Positions 13,917-20,924 of a stretch of 20,924 nt of DNA are shown one piece after another (position 1 is the stretch's first letter; every line of letters starts with the position of its first letter). Source of the DNA: Thermoleophilia bacterium (GTDB taxonomy: Bacteria > Actinomycetota > Thermoleophilia > Gaiellales > Gaiellaceae). Under the pieces are notes generated by a model. It ran no database searches and was not told the DNA's origin. It was given only the letters and a program-made list of their open reading frames with translations. The stretch is taken from contig JAICYG010000028.1 in NCBI GenBank assembly GCA_025934335.1, forward strand, positions 1 to 20,924. Direction: 5' to 3'. Made by a program: the position numbers and the translations under genes.

Positions 13917-14159
13917 ATCGCGCAGAAGGAAGACAAGGTCGAGATGACCGGCGAGATCGTCGAAGCGCTCCGGAACGGCATGTTCCGGATCAAGCTCGAC
14001 AACGGTCACGAGACGCTGGGCTACACCGCCGGGAAGATGCGGCGGTTTCGCATTCGCATGAACCCGGGCGACCGGGTCCGGATCGAGCTGTCGGCGTACG
14101 ACCTCGACCGTGGCCGGATCGTGTACCGGCTGCGGCCGGGCGACGAGCGCCCCGAGTAG
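13917..14159 (+). CDS. infA: Translation initiation factor IF-1 (S1/OB fold), apparent AUC start
   Basis: IF-1 binds the A site of the 30S subunit during initiation. The sequence aligns through the whole family: KEDKVEM (4-10), EIVEAL, NGMFRIKLDNGHE (20-32), AGKMR, RIRMNPGDRVRIELSAYDL and RGRIVYR. Family members begin MAK(K)EDxIEMxG. The matching bases here are AQKEDKVEMTG preceded by ATC at 13917, with a ribosome site five bases upstream. Starting at ATG 13944 would give 71 residues but would cut the conserved first strand. The AUC start gives 80 residues; the excess over the usual 72 is mostly the tail RPGDERPE. The usual AHISGKMR is GYTAGKMR here, so this may be a divergent or second copy. 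It sits alone behind csp, not in a ribosomal-protein operon. Confidence 0.9.
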   Translation: MAQKEDKVEMTGEIVEALRNGMFRIKLDNGHETLGYTAGKMRRFRIRMNPGDRVRIELSAYDLDRGRIVYRLRPGDERPE

Positions 14160-14168
14160 CACCCTCAA

Positions 14169-16493
14169 GTGGACGGCGACGCGCTCGCCGCGCTCGAGCT
14201 TCCCGCGATCCTCGATCGCCTGGCGGCCGCGGCGGCCACGGAGCTCGGCGCCGGCCTGGCCCGAGCGCTCGCGCCGTCGGCGGACGCCGGCGTCGTCGCG
14301 GGACGGAAGGCGCTGACGCTCGAGGCGGTCGCGCTGCTCGACGCCGCCGAGGACCCGCCGCTCGCAGGAGTCACCGACGTCACGGCGGCCGTCGAGCGGT
14401 CGGAGCGAGAGGGCGTGCTCGGCCCCTCGGAGCTACGCGCAATCGCAGTCGCCGTGCGCGTCGCGGTCGATGCGCGTCGCGTGGTCGTGACGCGCCGGGA
14501 CCTCGCTCCCGGCCTCGCGGAGATCGCAGAGGGGATCGAGCCGTCGCTGCGCGTACCGGCCGAGGAGATCGATCGGTGCGTCGAGGAGGACGGCTCCGAC
14601 CTGCGCGACACCGCCTCGACGAGGCTGCGGAAGCTCCGCGCCGAGGTGCGGAGCGGCGGCGGGCGCGTCCGGGACGAGCTCGCGCGCATCGCTCGCTCCG
14701 CGGGCGTGCGCGACGCGCTACAGGAGTCGTTCCTCGCGGAGCGAGGCGGGCGGCCGGTGCTCGCGGTCCGCGCAGCATCGCGGGCGCAGGTGCCCGGCAT
14801 CGTCCACGACGCGTCGAGCACCGGGCAGACGGTGTTCGTCGAGCCGCTCGCCGTGGTCGAGCTCAACAACCGGCTCGCAGAGGCTGCCGCCGAGGCGCGT
14901 GAGGAGGCGGAGCGGATCCTGCGCGAGCTGTCGAGCGCCGTCGCCGCACGCGCCGGCGAGCTGCGCGCGCTCGTCGCCGCGGCCGCGGAGCTCGACCTCG
15001 CGCTCGCCTGCGGGTCCCTCTCACGCGGCTGGCACGGCGTGGCGGTGGAGGTGGCCGACGAGGTGCGGCTGATCGGCGCGCGGCATCCGCTCCTCGACCG
15101 CGCCACGGCGGTGCCGATCGACCTCGACCTGGGTGCGCTGCGTGCGCTCGTGATCAGCGGCCCGAACACGGGTGGCAAGACCGTCGCGCTGAAGACGATC
15201 GGCCTTGCCGCGCTCCTCCATCAGTGTGGTCTGCTGCCGCCCGCCGCCGAGGCGACGCTGCCCGTGTTCGACGACGTGCTCGCGGACATCGGCGACCGGC
15301 AGTCGATCGAGATGAGCCTCTCGACGTTCTCCGGGCACGTGCGGACGCTCGTCTCGATCCTCGAGAATGCCACCGCTCGTTCGCTCGTCCTGCTCGACGA
15401 GGTCGCGGCGGGCACCGATCCGCAGGAGGGCGCACCGCTCGCGCAGGCGCTCCTCGAGCGGCTCGCGTCGCAGGCGCGGTTGACCGTCGTGACGACGCAC
15501 TACGCGGAGCTGAAGGAATGGGCGAGCGCGCGCGACGACGTCACGAATGCCGCCACCGGCTTCGACGTCGAGACGGACACGCCGCTCTACCGGCTCGCGC
15601 TCGGTCGACCCGGCACCTCGCACGCGTTGCGGGTCGCCGAGCGGCTCGGGCTCGACCCGGTCGTCGTCGGCGACGCGCGGTCGCGTGTCGACCCCGAGCG
15701 ACTACGAGCCTCGGAGCTCGTGGCCGAGGCGGAGACGGCGGAGCGCGGCGCGCGGGAGCGGCGAGAGGAGGCAGAGCGCACCTTCCGGCGTGCGGAGGAG
15801 CGGGAGCGGGAGCTCGCCGAGGAAGTCGAGCGTGTGCGCGCTTCGGCGGAACGCGTGCGCCGCGACGCGCACGCCGCGGCCGAGCGCGAGCTGGCGGAGG
15901 CGCGTGCGGAGATCGCCGCACTGCGGGCGGAGGTGCGGAAGGCGCGCCGCTCGCGGCGCGACGCCGACCAGGACCGGGCGCTCGGCGGCGCGACCGAGCG
16001 GGCGGCCCGTGCGGAGCAAGTGTTGAGTCAACACAAAGTCGGTCCGCTCGAAGCACCGATGCCGCTTGCGCCGGGAGACCCGGTCGAATCGGACGTGGGC
16101 GTGCGGGGCACGATCGCGGCGGTGCGCGGCGGCGAGGCCGAGGTGGTCGGCGCCGCGGGGCAGCGCGTGCGGATCCCGCTCGCGCGGCTGCGGCCGTCGC
16201 GAGAGCGCGCGCCGGAGGAGCGGGCGCCGGTGGTGCAGGTGCGCGCGGCGGCACGCGGCGACGTCTCGGACCAGCTCGACGTGCGTGGCCGGCCCGGGCA
16301 CGAGGCGCGGGAGCAGGTGCGCCGGTTCGTGGACGACGCTTCTCTCGCCGGGCTGCGCGAGGTGCGGATCGTTCATGGCCGCGGCACCGGGGCGCTGCGG
16401 GCGGCGGTACGAGACGAGCTCCAGCGGCACCCGCTCGTCGACCGCGCCGAGCCCGACGCCGCCGACGGCGCGACCATCGCGCACCTGTCCTGA
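14169..16493 (+). CDS. mutS2: MutS2 family ATPase with C-terminal Smr endonuclease domain
   Basis: The product has 774 residues, the normal MutS2 length. There is no MutS mismatch-recognition domain I. The core lever and clamp region (about 1-315) leads to the ABC-type ATPase: Walker A GPNTGGKT (331-338), a DRQSIEMSLSTFSGH signature segment, and Walker B LVLLDE (D410-E411). A charged coiled coil runs from about 500 to 600. A KOW-like segment precedes the Smr domain (about 703-774), with LDVRG (703-707) and HGRGTG (736-741). The family acts on branched DNA and on collided or stalled ribosomes, not in classical mismatch repair. The ribosome link makes its place behind csp and infA suggestive. 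GTG 14169 follows the infA stop by nine bases without a clear ribosome site. Confidence 0.95.
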   Translation: MDGDALAALELPAILDRLAAAAATELGAGLARALAPSADAGVVAGRKALTLEAVALLDAAEDPPLAGVTDVTAAVERSEREGVLGPSELRAIAVAVRVAVDARRVVVTRRDLAPGLAEIAEGIEPSLRVPAEEIDRCVEEDGSDLRDTASTRLRKLRAEVRSGGGRVRDELARIARSAGVRDALQESFLAERGGRPVLAVRAASRAQVPGIVHDASSTGQTVFVEPLAVVELNNRLAEAAAEAREEAERILRELSSAVAARAGELRALVAAAAELDLALACGSLSRGWHGVAVEVADEVRLIGARHPLLDRATAVPIDLDLGALRALVISGPNTGGKTVALKTIGLAALLHQCGLLPPAAEATLPVFDDVLADIGDRQSIEMSLSTFSGHVRTLVSILENATARSLVLLDEVAAGTDPQEGAPLAQALLERLASQARLTVVTTHYAELKEWASARDDVTNAATGFDVETDTPLYRLALGRPGTSHALRVAERLGLDPVVVGDARSRVDPERLRASELVAEAETAERGARERREEAERTFRRAEERERELAEEVERVRASAERVRRDAHAAAERELAEARAEIAALRAEVRKARRSRRDADQDRALGGATERAARAEQVLSQHKVGPLEAPMPLAPGDPVESDVGVRGTIAAVRGGEAEVVGAAGQRVRIPLARLRPSRERAPEERAPVVQVRAAARGDVSDQLDVRGRPGHEAREQVRRFVDDASLAGLREVRIVHGRGTGALRAAVRDELQRHPLVDRAEPDAADGATIAHLS

Positions 16494-16509
16494 AAGGAGG
16501 CCGATGTAG
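16494..16509 (+). other. Strong ribosome site followed by an ATG-TAG start-stop
   Basis: AAAGGAGG (16493-16500, its first A being the last base of the mutS2 TGA) is followed after three bases by ATG (16504-16506) and directly by TAG (16507-16509). A ribosome loading here would make one residue and stop. No other frame on the plus strand begins here. It may be a chance remnant, a decayed gene start, or a regulatory start-stop. Confidence 0.4.
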
Positions 16510-16524
16510 AGGTACAGCTACATC
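16503..16524. terminator. Inverted repeat between convergent mutS2 and EamA genes
   Basis: GATGTAG (16503-16509) and CTACATC (16518-16524) form a seven-base stem with an eight-base loop. It ends on the EamA stop codon. The stem is AT-richer than its surroundings and there is no T-run, so termination is only moderately supported. Confidence 0.35.
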
Positions 16525-17380
16525 ACGCTGCGGGCTGTGCCGGGGCCGGTTCCGCCCGTGCCTCGAGCACGACTGCACCGAGCACGACGAGCCCGCCCAC
16601 GAGCGTCGCCGTCGAGGGGCGCTCGGCGAGAAAGGCCCAGACCCAGAGCGGCCCGAGCACGATCTCGAGCAGCGTGATCAGCGCCACCTCACCGGCCGGG
16701 ATCAGCCGCGCGCCGATCGTCAGGAAGACGAAGCCGAGGCCGATCTGGCAGACGCCGAGTGTCGCGAGCAGCACGAGATCGAGCGATCCGACCGCGGTCG
16801 TCGAGACGAACGGCGCCGCCACCGCGAGGACGAGCAGCTGCGAAAGGAACGTCGCGGGCGCCATCGACACGTCCCGCCGGTGCCGCGTGATGACGATGGT
16901 GGCCGCGAACGAGATCGTCATGACCAGCGACAGTCCCACGCCCAGCCCGGTCGGGGCACCCGGCCCGCCGACCATGACCGCGACGCCGGCGACGGCGATC
17001 GCCATCGCGAGCCAGGTGCGGCGGGCGACGTGATCCCCGGTCAGCGTTCCGAGCGCGGCCGCGAGGATCGGCGCCAGCGCCTGCATGAACAGCACGTTCG
17101 CGACCGACGTGTGGTTGAGGGCGACCAGGAACGACGCCGACGAGAGCGCAAGCAGCGCCACCACCGCGAGGCCGTCCCGCCCGATCGCGCGGTACGCGCG
17201 CCAGGTGCCGCCGCGCTCGGCGACGGCGACGTAGAGCGCGAGCCCCACCGCTGCGAACACTGCCCGTCCTGCCACCTGCGTCCCCGTCGAGACAGACAGC
17301 CCTCGCTGGAGGAGGCCCGCGGTCGACCACGCGACGGCCGCGAGCGCGACGTACGTGCGCCCTCTCTGCTCTTCGCTCAT
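16523..17380 (-). CDS. EamA-type DMT superfamily transporter
   Basis: The product has 285 residues with about ten hydrophobic spans in two EamA repeats (about 8-135 and 146-275). The first repeat ends with NHTSVANVLFMQALAPILAAALG, the usual conserved helix pair. The second repeat shows the corresponding RLIPAGEVALITLLEIVLGPLWVWAFL. These proteins export or exchange small metabolites such as amino acids or nucleosides; the substrate is not predictable. ATG 17380 is 17 bases from the divergent flavoprotein start, so both promoters overlap. No Shine-Dalgarno sequence is seen. Confidence 0.9.
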   Translation of the reverse strand: MSEEQRGRTYVALAAVAWSTAGLLQRGLSVSTGTQVAGRAVFAAVGLALYVAVAERGGTWRAYRAIGRDGLAVVALLALSSASFLVALNHTSVANVLFMQALAPILAAALGTLTGDHVARRTWLAMAIAVAGVAVMVGGPGAPTGLGVGLSLVMTISFAATIVITRHRRDVSMAPATFLSQLLVLAVAAPFVSTTAVGSLDLVLLATLGVCQIGLGFVFLTIGARLIPAGEVALITLLEIVLGPLWVWAFLAERPSTATLVGGLVVLGAVVLEARAEPAPAQPAA

Positions 17381-17397
17381 CGACGAGAATCAACCAC

Positions 17398-18465
17398 GTG
17401 CTGCCCGAGCGGAGCGACGTGGTCGTGATCGGCGGCGGCGTGATCGGCGCCGCCGCGCTCCATTACCTCGTCGAGCTCGGCTGCCGGAGGCCGGTGCTGC
17501 TCGAGCGGGACACGCTCGCGTCGGGCTCGACCGGCCGCTGCGCCGGGGGCGTTCGCACCCTCTTCTCGGACGAGCTCAACCGCCGCATCTGCGACGAGTC
17601 GATCGGCCGGCTCGAGCGCTTCGCCGACGAGGTCGGGCAGGAGCTCGACCTCCGGCTCTGGGGCTACCTGTTCCTGCTCGACGACCCGGCGGACGCGGCG
17701 CGGTTCGCCGCCGACGGAGCGCGCATGCTGACCCCGGGCGAGGCGCACGAGATCGTGCCGCAGCTCGACGTCGACGGCCTCGTCGCGGCGGCGTTCGACG
17801 AGCGCGCCGGCTACGTCACGCCCGACCTCGTCGTGCAGGGATACGCGCGGCGCGCGGCGGCGCTCGGCGCGCACGTCGAGCAGTCGTGTGCCGTCACGCG
17901 CATCGTCTCGGAGGACGGCCGCGTCGTCGCCGTCGAGACTGCGCGCGGGCGGATCGCGACGGAGCGCGTCGTGCTCGCAGCCGGCGTCTGGTCGAGCGAG
18001 CTCTTCTCACTGCCGCTCGAGCGCGAGCGGCGGCACATGTTCTTCACCGAGGACGCGCCGGGGTTCCCCCAGGAGCTGCCGTTGACGATCGACTTCGCGA
18101 CCGGTTTCTACTTCCACCGCGAGGGAGCGGCGCTCGCTCTCGGCGGGCGGGAGCAGTCGCTGGACGATCTCGCGCCCGTCGCGGTGCGACGGCTCCCGGC
18201 GCTCGCGGAGCTCGGCATCCGCTCGAGCTGGTGGGGCTGGTACGAGCTGAGCCCCGATCACAACGCCCTGATCGGCGCCGCGCGCGTCCCGGAGGGGCTC
18301 GTCTACGCGACCGGCTTCTCCGGCCACGGGTTCCAGCAGGGGCCGGTGGTCGGCGAGCACCTCGCGCGGCTCGCGCTCGGGCTCGCGCCTGTGTTCGACC
18401 TGTCGGGGCTGGCCGTCGAGCGGTTCGAGCGCGGCGAAGGGCGCCGCGAGACGAACGTCGTCTGA
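17398..18465 (+). CDS. DAO-family FAD-dependent oxidoreductase (sarcosine/glycine oxidase-like)
   Basis: The product has 355 residues. The FAD fold is intact: VVVIGGGVIGAAALHYL (8-24), E36 after the second strand, and SGSTGRCAGGVRTLF (42-56), which is typical of sarcosine oxidase beta and D-amino-acid oxidase-like proteins. The C-terminal motif YATGFSGHGFQQGP closes the flavin site. Such enzymes oxidise secondary or primary amino acids to imines with release of H2O2 or electron transfer. The substrate is not identified. GTG 17398 is preceded by GAGAAT (17385-17390) at seven bases, which would suit a leaderless message. It converges with the phosphatase gene four bases after its stop. Confidence 0.88.
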   Translation: MLPERSDVVVIGGGVIGAAALHYLVELGCRRPVLLERDTLASGSTGRCAGGVRTLFSDELNRRICDESIGRLERFADEVGQELDLRLWGYLFLLDDPADAARFAADGARMLTPGEAHEIVPQLDVDGLVAAAFDERAGYVTPDLVVQGYARRAAALGAHVEQSCAVTRIVSEDGRVVAVETARGRIATERVVLAAGVWSSELFSLPLERERRHMFFTEDAPGFPQELPLTIDFATGFYFHREGAALALGGREQSLDDLAPVAVRRLPALAELGIRSSWWGWYELSPDHNALIGAARVPEGLVYATGFSGHGFQQGPVVGEHLARLALGLAPVFDLSGLAVERFERGEGRRETNVV

Positions 18466-18469
18466 CCGG

Positions 18470-19051
18470 TCATGCGCCTCGCAGTCGCTCCACCGCCCGC
18501 CGGAGCGAGCGCTCGTCGAACAGGTAGGGCGTGGCGTTCGCCACGTCGTGGAGCGGCGCGTCGGGATCGGCCGAGCCCCCGGCGGTGTTGACGGCATAGC
18601 GCACGGGGATCTCGTGGCACACGCAGAGAATCGTCTCCTCGCGCCGCTCAGCGAGGCGTGCGAACGCATCCGCATAGCGGGCGGCGGCCTCGTCGAGACT
18701 CTCGCCGCCCGGGAACCGGTCGGCGCGCACATGCGCCCGCTTCCACTCGTGGTACGCGGCGAGCGTGTCGCCCTCGAGCTCCCCGATCCTCACGTCGTCG
18801 AGGCTCTCGTCCACGAGAGTCGGTACGAACGTGCGTTCGTCGCCGAGCGCGAGGCGCGCGGTCTCCTGCGCACGCGGGAAGCGCGAGGTGACGCAGAGGT
18901 CGATCTGGATCCCGGCGAGCTGCTGCCCGAGGCTCTGCGCCGCCGCCTTACCCGCGTCCGACAGCCCCTGGTCGAGAGCGGGATCGCCGTTCACGACGCC
19001 CGCGACGTTGAACACGGACTGGCCGTGGCGGGCAAGCAGGAGCAGGCGCAC
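18470..19051 (-). CDS. Histidine phosphatase family protein (phosphoglycerate-mutase-like)
   Basis: The product has 193 residues. The catalytic LLARHGQS is at 5-12 with R8 and nucleophile H9, R60 lies in SRFPRAQETA, the probable acid E91 in IGELEG, and the second histidine H146 in CVCHEIPVRY. These enzymes remove phosphate from sugars, 2,3-bisphosphoglycerate-like or nucleotide-linked substrates. The exact substrate is unknown. GTG 19051 has TAGCGT eight bases upstream on its strand, which could be a -10 for a leaderless or nearly leaderless message. It is divergent from the diguanylate cyclase gene, 20 bases away. Confidence 0.9.
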   Translation of the reverse strand: MRLLLLARHGQSVFNVAGVVNGDPALDQGLSDAGKAAAQSLGQQLAGIQIDLCVTSRFPRAQETARLALGDERTFVPTLVDESLDDVRIGELEGDTLAAYHEWKRAHVRADRFPGGESLDEAAARYADAFARLAERREETILCVCHEIPVRYAVNTAGGSADPDAPLHDVANATPYLFDERSLRRAVERLRGA

Positions 19052-19071
19052 GAACGTTCACGCTATCGCCT

Positions 19072-20385
19072 GTGGCTGCCGATACGAGGATCGTGCGTCC
19101 GTTCCGTCCAGCGGTCCTCTTCCCCGTCGTCGCGGCCGACCTCGCGATCGCGCTCCTGCGCCAGGCGCAGGGCGGCACGCGCTCCGGCTACGCGTCGCTG
19201 CTCGTCCTGCCTGCCGTCTGGGTCGCCTTCGTTGCCGGCCGGCGCGGTGTCGCCGTCGTCGTCGCCACGACGGCTCTGACGCTGACCGTTCCTATCCTCG
19301 CCGTCGGTGGGCCCGACTACCCGAGCTCGGCCTGGCGAGGTGCCGTGCTGCTCGCAATCGTGACGGCGATCGTCGGCCTCGTCACCGAGCGGGGCGCGTC
19401 CGCGTCGAGGCAACGCGCCGCCGAGGCGCTGCGCCACGCGCGGACGCTCGATCGCCTGCTGCGCACGCAGACCGCGATCGCGCTGAGCGACCCGGGGCTG
19501 GACGACGTGATGTCGACCGTTGTCGAGAAGGCGCTCGAGCTGACCGGTGCCGACGGCGCCGTCGTCGAGCTTCCGGACGGGGAGGAGATGGTGTACCGGG
19601 CAGTTTTCGGAACGGCCGCGCCGTTCGCCGGCCTTCGCGTTCCCCTCGCGGGGTCGACCTCCGGCCTCTGCCTCGCCCAGATCGAGCCGCTCGTCGTCGT
19701 CGACTCCGAACGGGACCCTCGCGTGAACACGGAGGCGTGTCACCGCGTTGGCGCACGTTCCCTCGTCGTCGTCCCGCTGGTGCACGCGGGTGAGGTGGCC
19801 GGCGTACTCAAGGTGTACTCGGCCGAGCGCGCGGCTGTCGGCGAGGACGAGGCGCGCGTGCTGGCGCTGCTCGGCGGGGTGATCGGCGCCGGGCTCGCGC
19901 GAGCGGAGCTTCACGACACGCTCGCAGAGCACGCTCACACGGACGCGCTGACGGGCCTCGCGAACCGCCGCAGCTGGGACGACCAGCTCGAGCGCGCGCT
20001 CGCGCACGCGACGCGGTCACACGAGACTGTCAGCGTCGCCCTCTGCGACGTCGACCTGCTCAAGCAGGTGAACGACCGCGAGGGGCACGCGGCCGGCGAT
20101 GCGCTGATCCGGGAGGTCGCGCGGTGCCTGGGCGACGGAGCGCGCGCGGCCGACCTGCTCGCGCGCGTCGGCGGCGACGAGTTCGCCCTGCTCCTCGCAG
20201 GCGCCGACCGCGACGCGGCCGCCGAGGTGCTCGACCGCCTCACGTCCGGGCTCCCCGCCGGCCGCTCCGTCTCCGTCGGCATCGCGGAGTGGGACGGCCG
20301 CGAGAGCGCGGCGGAGCTCGTCGCCCGGGCCGACGCCCGCATGTACGAGCGGAAGCGGGTCGGCCGCGCTGCGGCGATGCGTTGA
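19072..20385 (+). CDS. Membrane-anchored GAF-GGDEF diguanylate cyclase
   Basis: The product has 437 residues. An N-terminal membrane region with about four spans (12-105) is followed by a short helix, a GAF-like domain (about 130-285, with RSLVVVPLVHAGEVAGVLKVYS), and a GGDEF domain (about 290-430). The active site is RVGGDEFALLL with G367-G368-D369-E370-F371. The inhibitory site RAAD (358-361) sits the usual five residues before it. DALTGLANRR opens the domain. It should make cyclic di-GMP from two GTP and be inhibited by its product. There is no EAL domain. The GAF ligand is unknown. GTG 19072 has no Shine-Dalgarno sequence. Confidence 0.93.
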   Translation: MAADTRIVRPFRPAVLFPVVAADLAIALLRQAQGGTRSGYASLLVLPAVWVAFVAGRRGVAVVVATTALTLTVPILAVGGPDYPSSAWRGAVLLAIVTAIVGLVTERGASASRQRAAEALRHARTLDRLLRTQTAIALSDPGLDDVMSTVVEKALELTGADGAVVELPDGEEMVYRAVFGTAAPFAGLRVPLAGSTSGLCLAQIEPLVVVDSERDPRVNTEACHRVGARSLVVVPLVHAGEVAGVLKVYSAERAAVGEDEARVLALLGGVIGAGLARAELHDTLAEHAHTDALTGLANRRSWDDQLERALAHATRSHETVSVALCDVDLLKQVNDREGHAAGDALIREVARCLGDGARAADLLARVGGDEFALLLAGADRDAAAEVLDRLTSGLPAGRSVSVGIAEWDGRESAAELVARADARMYERKRVGRAAAMR

Positions 20386-20449
20386 CATATCGACCGATGA
20401 GTTTGCGCGGCGGCGCCGGTCCAAGGGAGACTGGGCCAGTCGTCTCCTC

Positions 20450-20456
20450 GGAGGTG
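20450..20456 (+). promoter_or_regulatory. Shine-Dalgarno sequence that points to a TTG start
   Basis: GGAGGTG ends seven bases before TTG 20464 and selects this as the start of the BNR-repeat protein. Confidence 0.7.
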
Positions 20457-20463
20457 GAACGAA

Positions 20464-20924
20464 TTGTCACGCACGCTGCTCGTCATCGGCACCCGCAAGG
20501 GGTGCTTCCTGCTCGAAAGCGACGCCGATCGCAGGGACTGGCGCCTCCGGGGCCCGTACTGCGAGGGGTGGCCGGTCTACCACGCGGTCTTCGACGCGGA
20601 CAGCGGCTCGATCTTCGCCGCCGCCGCGAGCGAGTGGCACGGCTCCGCGATCTGGCGGAGCGCCGACCTCGGCGAGACGTGGTCGCACTCGTCGGAGGGG
20701 CTCGCCTACGAGGACGGCCGCAGGCTGTCGAAGGTCTCGACCCTCGCCGCGGGGCACGGCCGGGTGCTCGTCGGCGTCGAGGCGCCGGGCATCTTCGAGA
20801 GCCGCGACGGCGGGGAGTCCTGGTCGCTCCTGACGACCCTCTCCGGCCAGCCGGGGAGTGAGGTGTGGGACGACCCGGCGAACCAGCCGCCCGGGCACCT
20901 CGGCATCTCCGCGATCACGCAGGA
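20464..20924 (+). CDS. BNR/Asp-box repeat protein (sialidase/YVTN-like beta-propeller), 3' end missing
   Basis: From TTG 20464 the frame stays open to the window edge and gives 153 residues. The opening LLVIGTRKGCFLLESDADR is followed by two Asp-box motifs, SADLGETW and SRDGGESW, each after a short beta strand, as in sialidase-type or photosynthesis-stability-factor-type propellers. Asp-boxes are structural and do not prove a glycosidase. No signal peptide is seen, so it is probably cytoplasmic, unlike secreted sialidases. Proteins of this kind are often annotated as exo-alpha-sialidase or as WD40/YVTN/BNR-like; the function is not known. The start rests on a good ribosome site; no ATG or GTG lies in this frame nearby. 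Confidence 0.75.
   Translation, partial: MSRTLLVIGTRKGCFLLESDADRRDWRLRGPYCEGWPVYHAVFDADSGSIFAAAASEWHGSAIWRSADLGETWSHSSEGLAYEDGRRLSKVSTLAAGHGRVLVGVEAPGIFESRDGGESWSLLTTLSGQPGSEVWDDPANQPPGHLGISAITQ

Noticed and set aside
13944..14159. infA starting at ATG 13944
   Set aside because: It would remove KEDKVE, which is conserved at the IF-1 N-terminus, and leave the GAGGAGG site 32 bases away. ATC 13917 fits better, though this ATG remains the formal alternative.
15224..17428. A 734-codon plus-strand frame across mutS2 and the EamA gene
   Set aside because: The translation is Arg/Gly/Ala-rich without any domain, and it crosses a convergent junction. It is a shadow of mutS2 and of the antisense of EamA.
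20382..20404. A perfect TTGACA (20382-20387) as promoter of the BNR gene
   Set aside because: No TANNNT-like box occurs 16-19 bases downstream; the area is GCGCGG. The hexamer also contains the stop codon of the GGDEF gene, so it is likely chance.
20124..20861. A 245-codon plus-strand frame across the GGDEF end and the BNR start
   Set aside because: It is Arg/Pro-rich with no domain, and is out of phase with both the GGDEF domain and the Asp-box protein, which carry clear motifs.
1..20924. tRNA, rRNA, CRISPR array, riboswitch or complete insertion sequence
   Set aside because: No cloverleaf, repeat-spacer pattern, conserved riboswitch core or paired terminal repeats with a transposase were seen by eye; a covariance search would be needed for a firm negative.

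Overview
The window is very GC-rich, almost fully coding, and has no tRNA, rRNA, CRISPR array or intact insertion sequence that I can see. GTG starts are common, and most internal starts have no Shine-Dalgarno sequence or overlap the preceding stop. Together with the gene content (caa3-type oxidase, histidinol-phosphatase-type HisN, PMT-type glycosyltransferases, MutS2) this suggests a chromosomal segment of an actinobacterium, possibly of the Thermoleophilia (Gaiellales/Solirubrobacterales). That placement is inference from style and content; no marker gene here settles it. The longest stretch without a gene is the roughly 140-base csp leader (13509-13646), and it holds a promoter candidate and an RNA hairpin.

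Layout. (1) 1-147 +: the tail of a gene cut by the window edge, possibly a REP-associated transposase. (2) 130-5795 -: a tightly coupled run, read right to left: ctaC (cox2 fused to cytochrome c), ctaD (cox1), ctaB with an extra N-terminal four-helix heme-A-synthase-like domain, a 43-residue membrane protein, a short amidase, and a HisN-type phosphatase. Each start overlaps or abuts the previous stop. No cox3 is visible. (3) 5806-11669 +: a small unknown protein, then a surface-glycan set: an UPF0104/AglD-type membrane protein, two PMT-like multi-membrane glycosyltransferases, and between them a UDP-galactopyranose-mutase-like flavoprotein. (4) 11684-12115 +: a small winged-helix regulator, probably leaderless, and a 27-residue membrane peptide with a good Shine-Dalgarno sequence. 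(5) 12105-13508 -: a secreted NlpC/P60 hydrolase. (6) 13647-16493 +: a cold-shock protein, an IF-1 that appears to start at AUC, and MutS2. (7) 16523-17380 -: an EamA transporter. (8) 17398-18465 +: a DAO-type flavoprotein. (9) 18470-19051 -: a histidine phosphatase. (10) 19072-20385 +: a GAF-GGDEF diguanylate cyclase. (11) 20464-end +: a BNR-repeat protein starting at TTG, cut by the window edge.

How the parts work together. The minus-strand run encodes the catalytic and electron-entry subunits of a caa3-type terminal oxidase plus its heme supply. The ctaB product may join heme O synthesis to a compact heme-A-synthase-like domain. The glycan set has the parts expected for adding polyprenyl-linked sugars outside the membrane.

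The most interesting regulatory stretch is 13530-14159. The csp leader can fold so that its strong Shine-Dalgarno sequence is completely paired. A perfect 14-bp hairpin follows csp. The next gene, an IF-1, has a good ribosome site placed in front of AUC rather than AUG. This looks like a two-gene OB-fold (cold-shock/initiation) unit with translational control at both starts.
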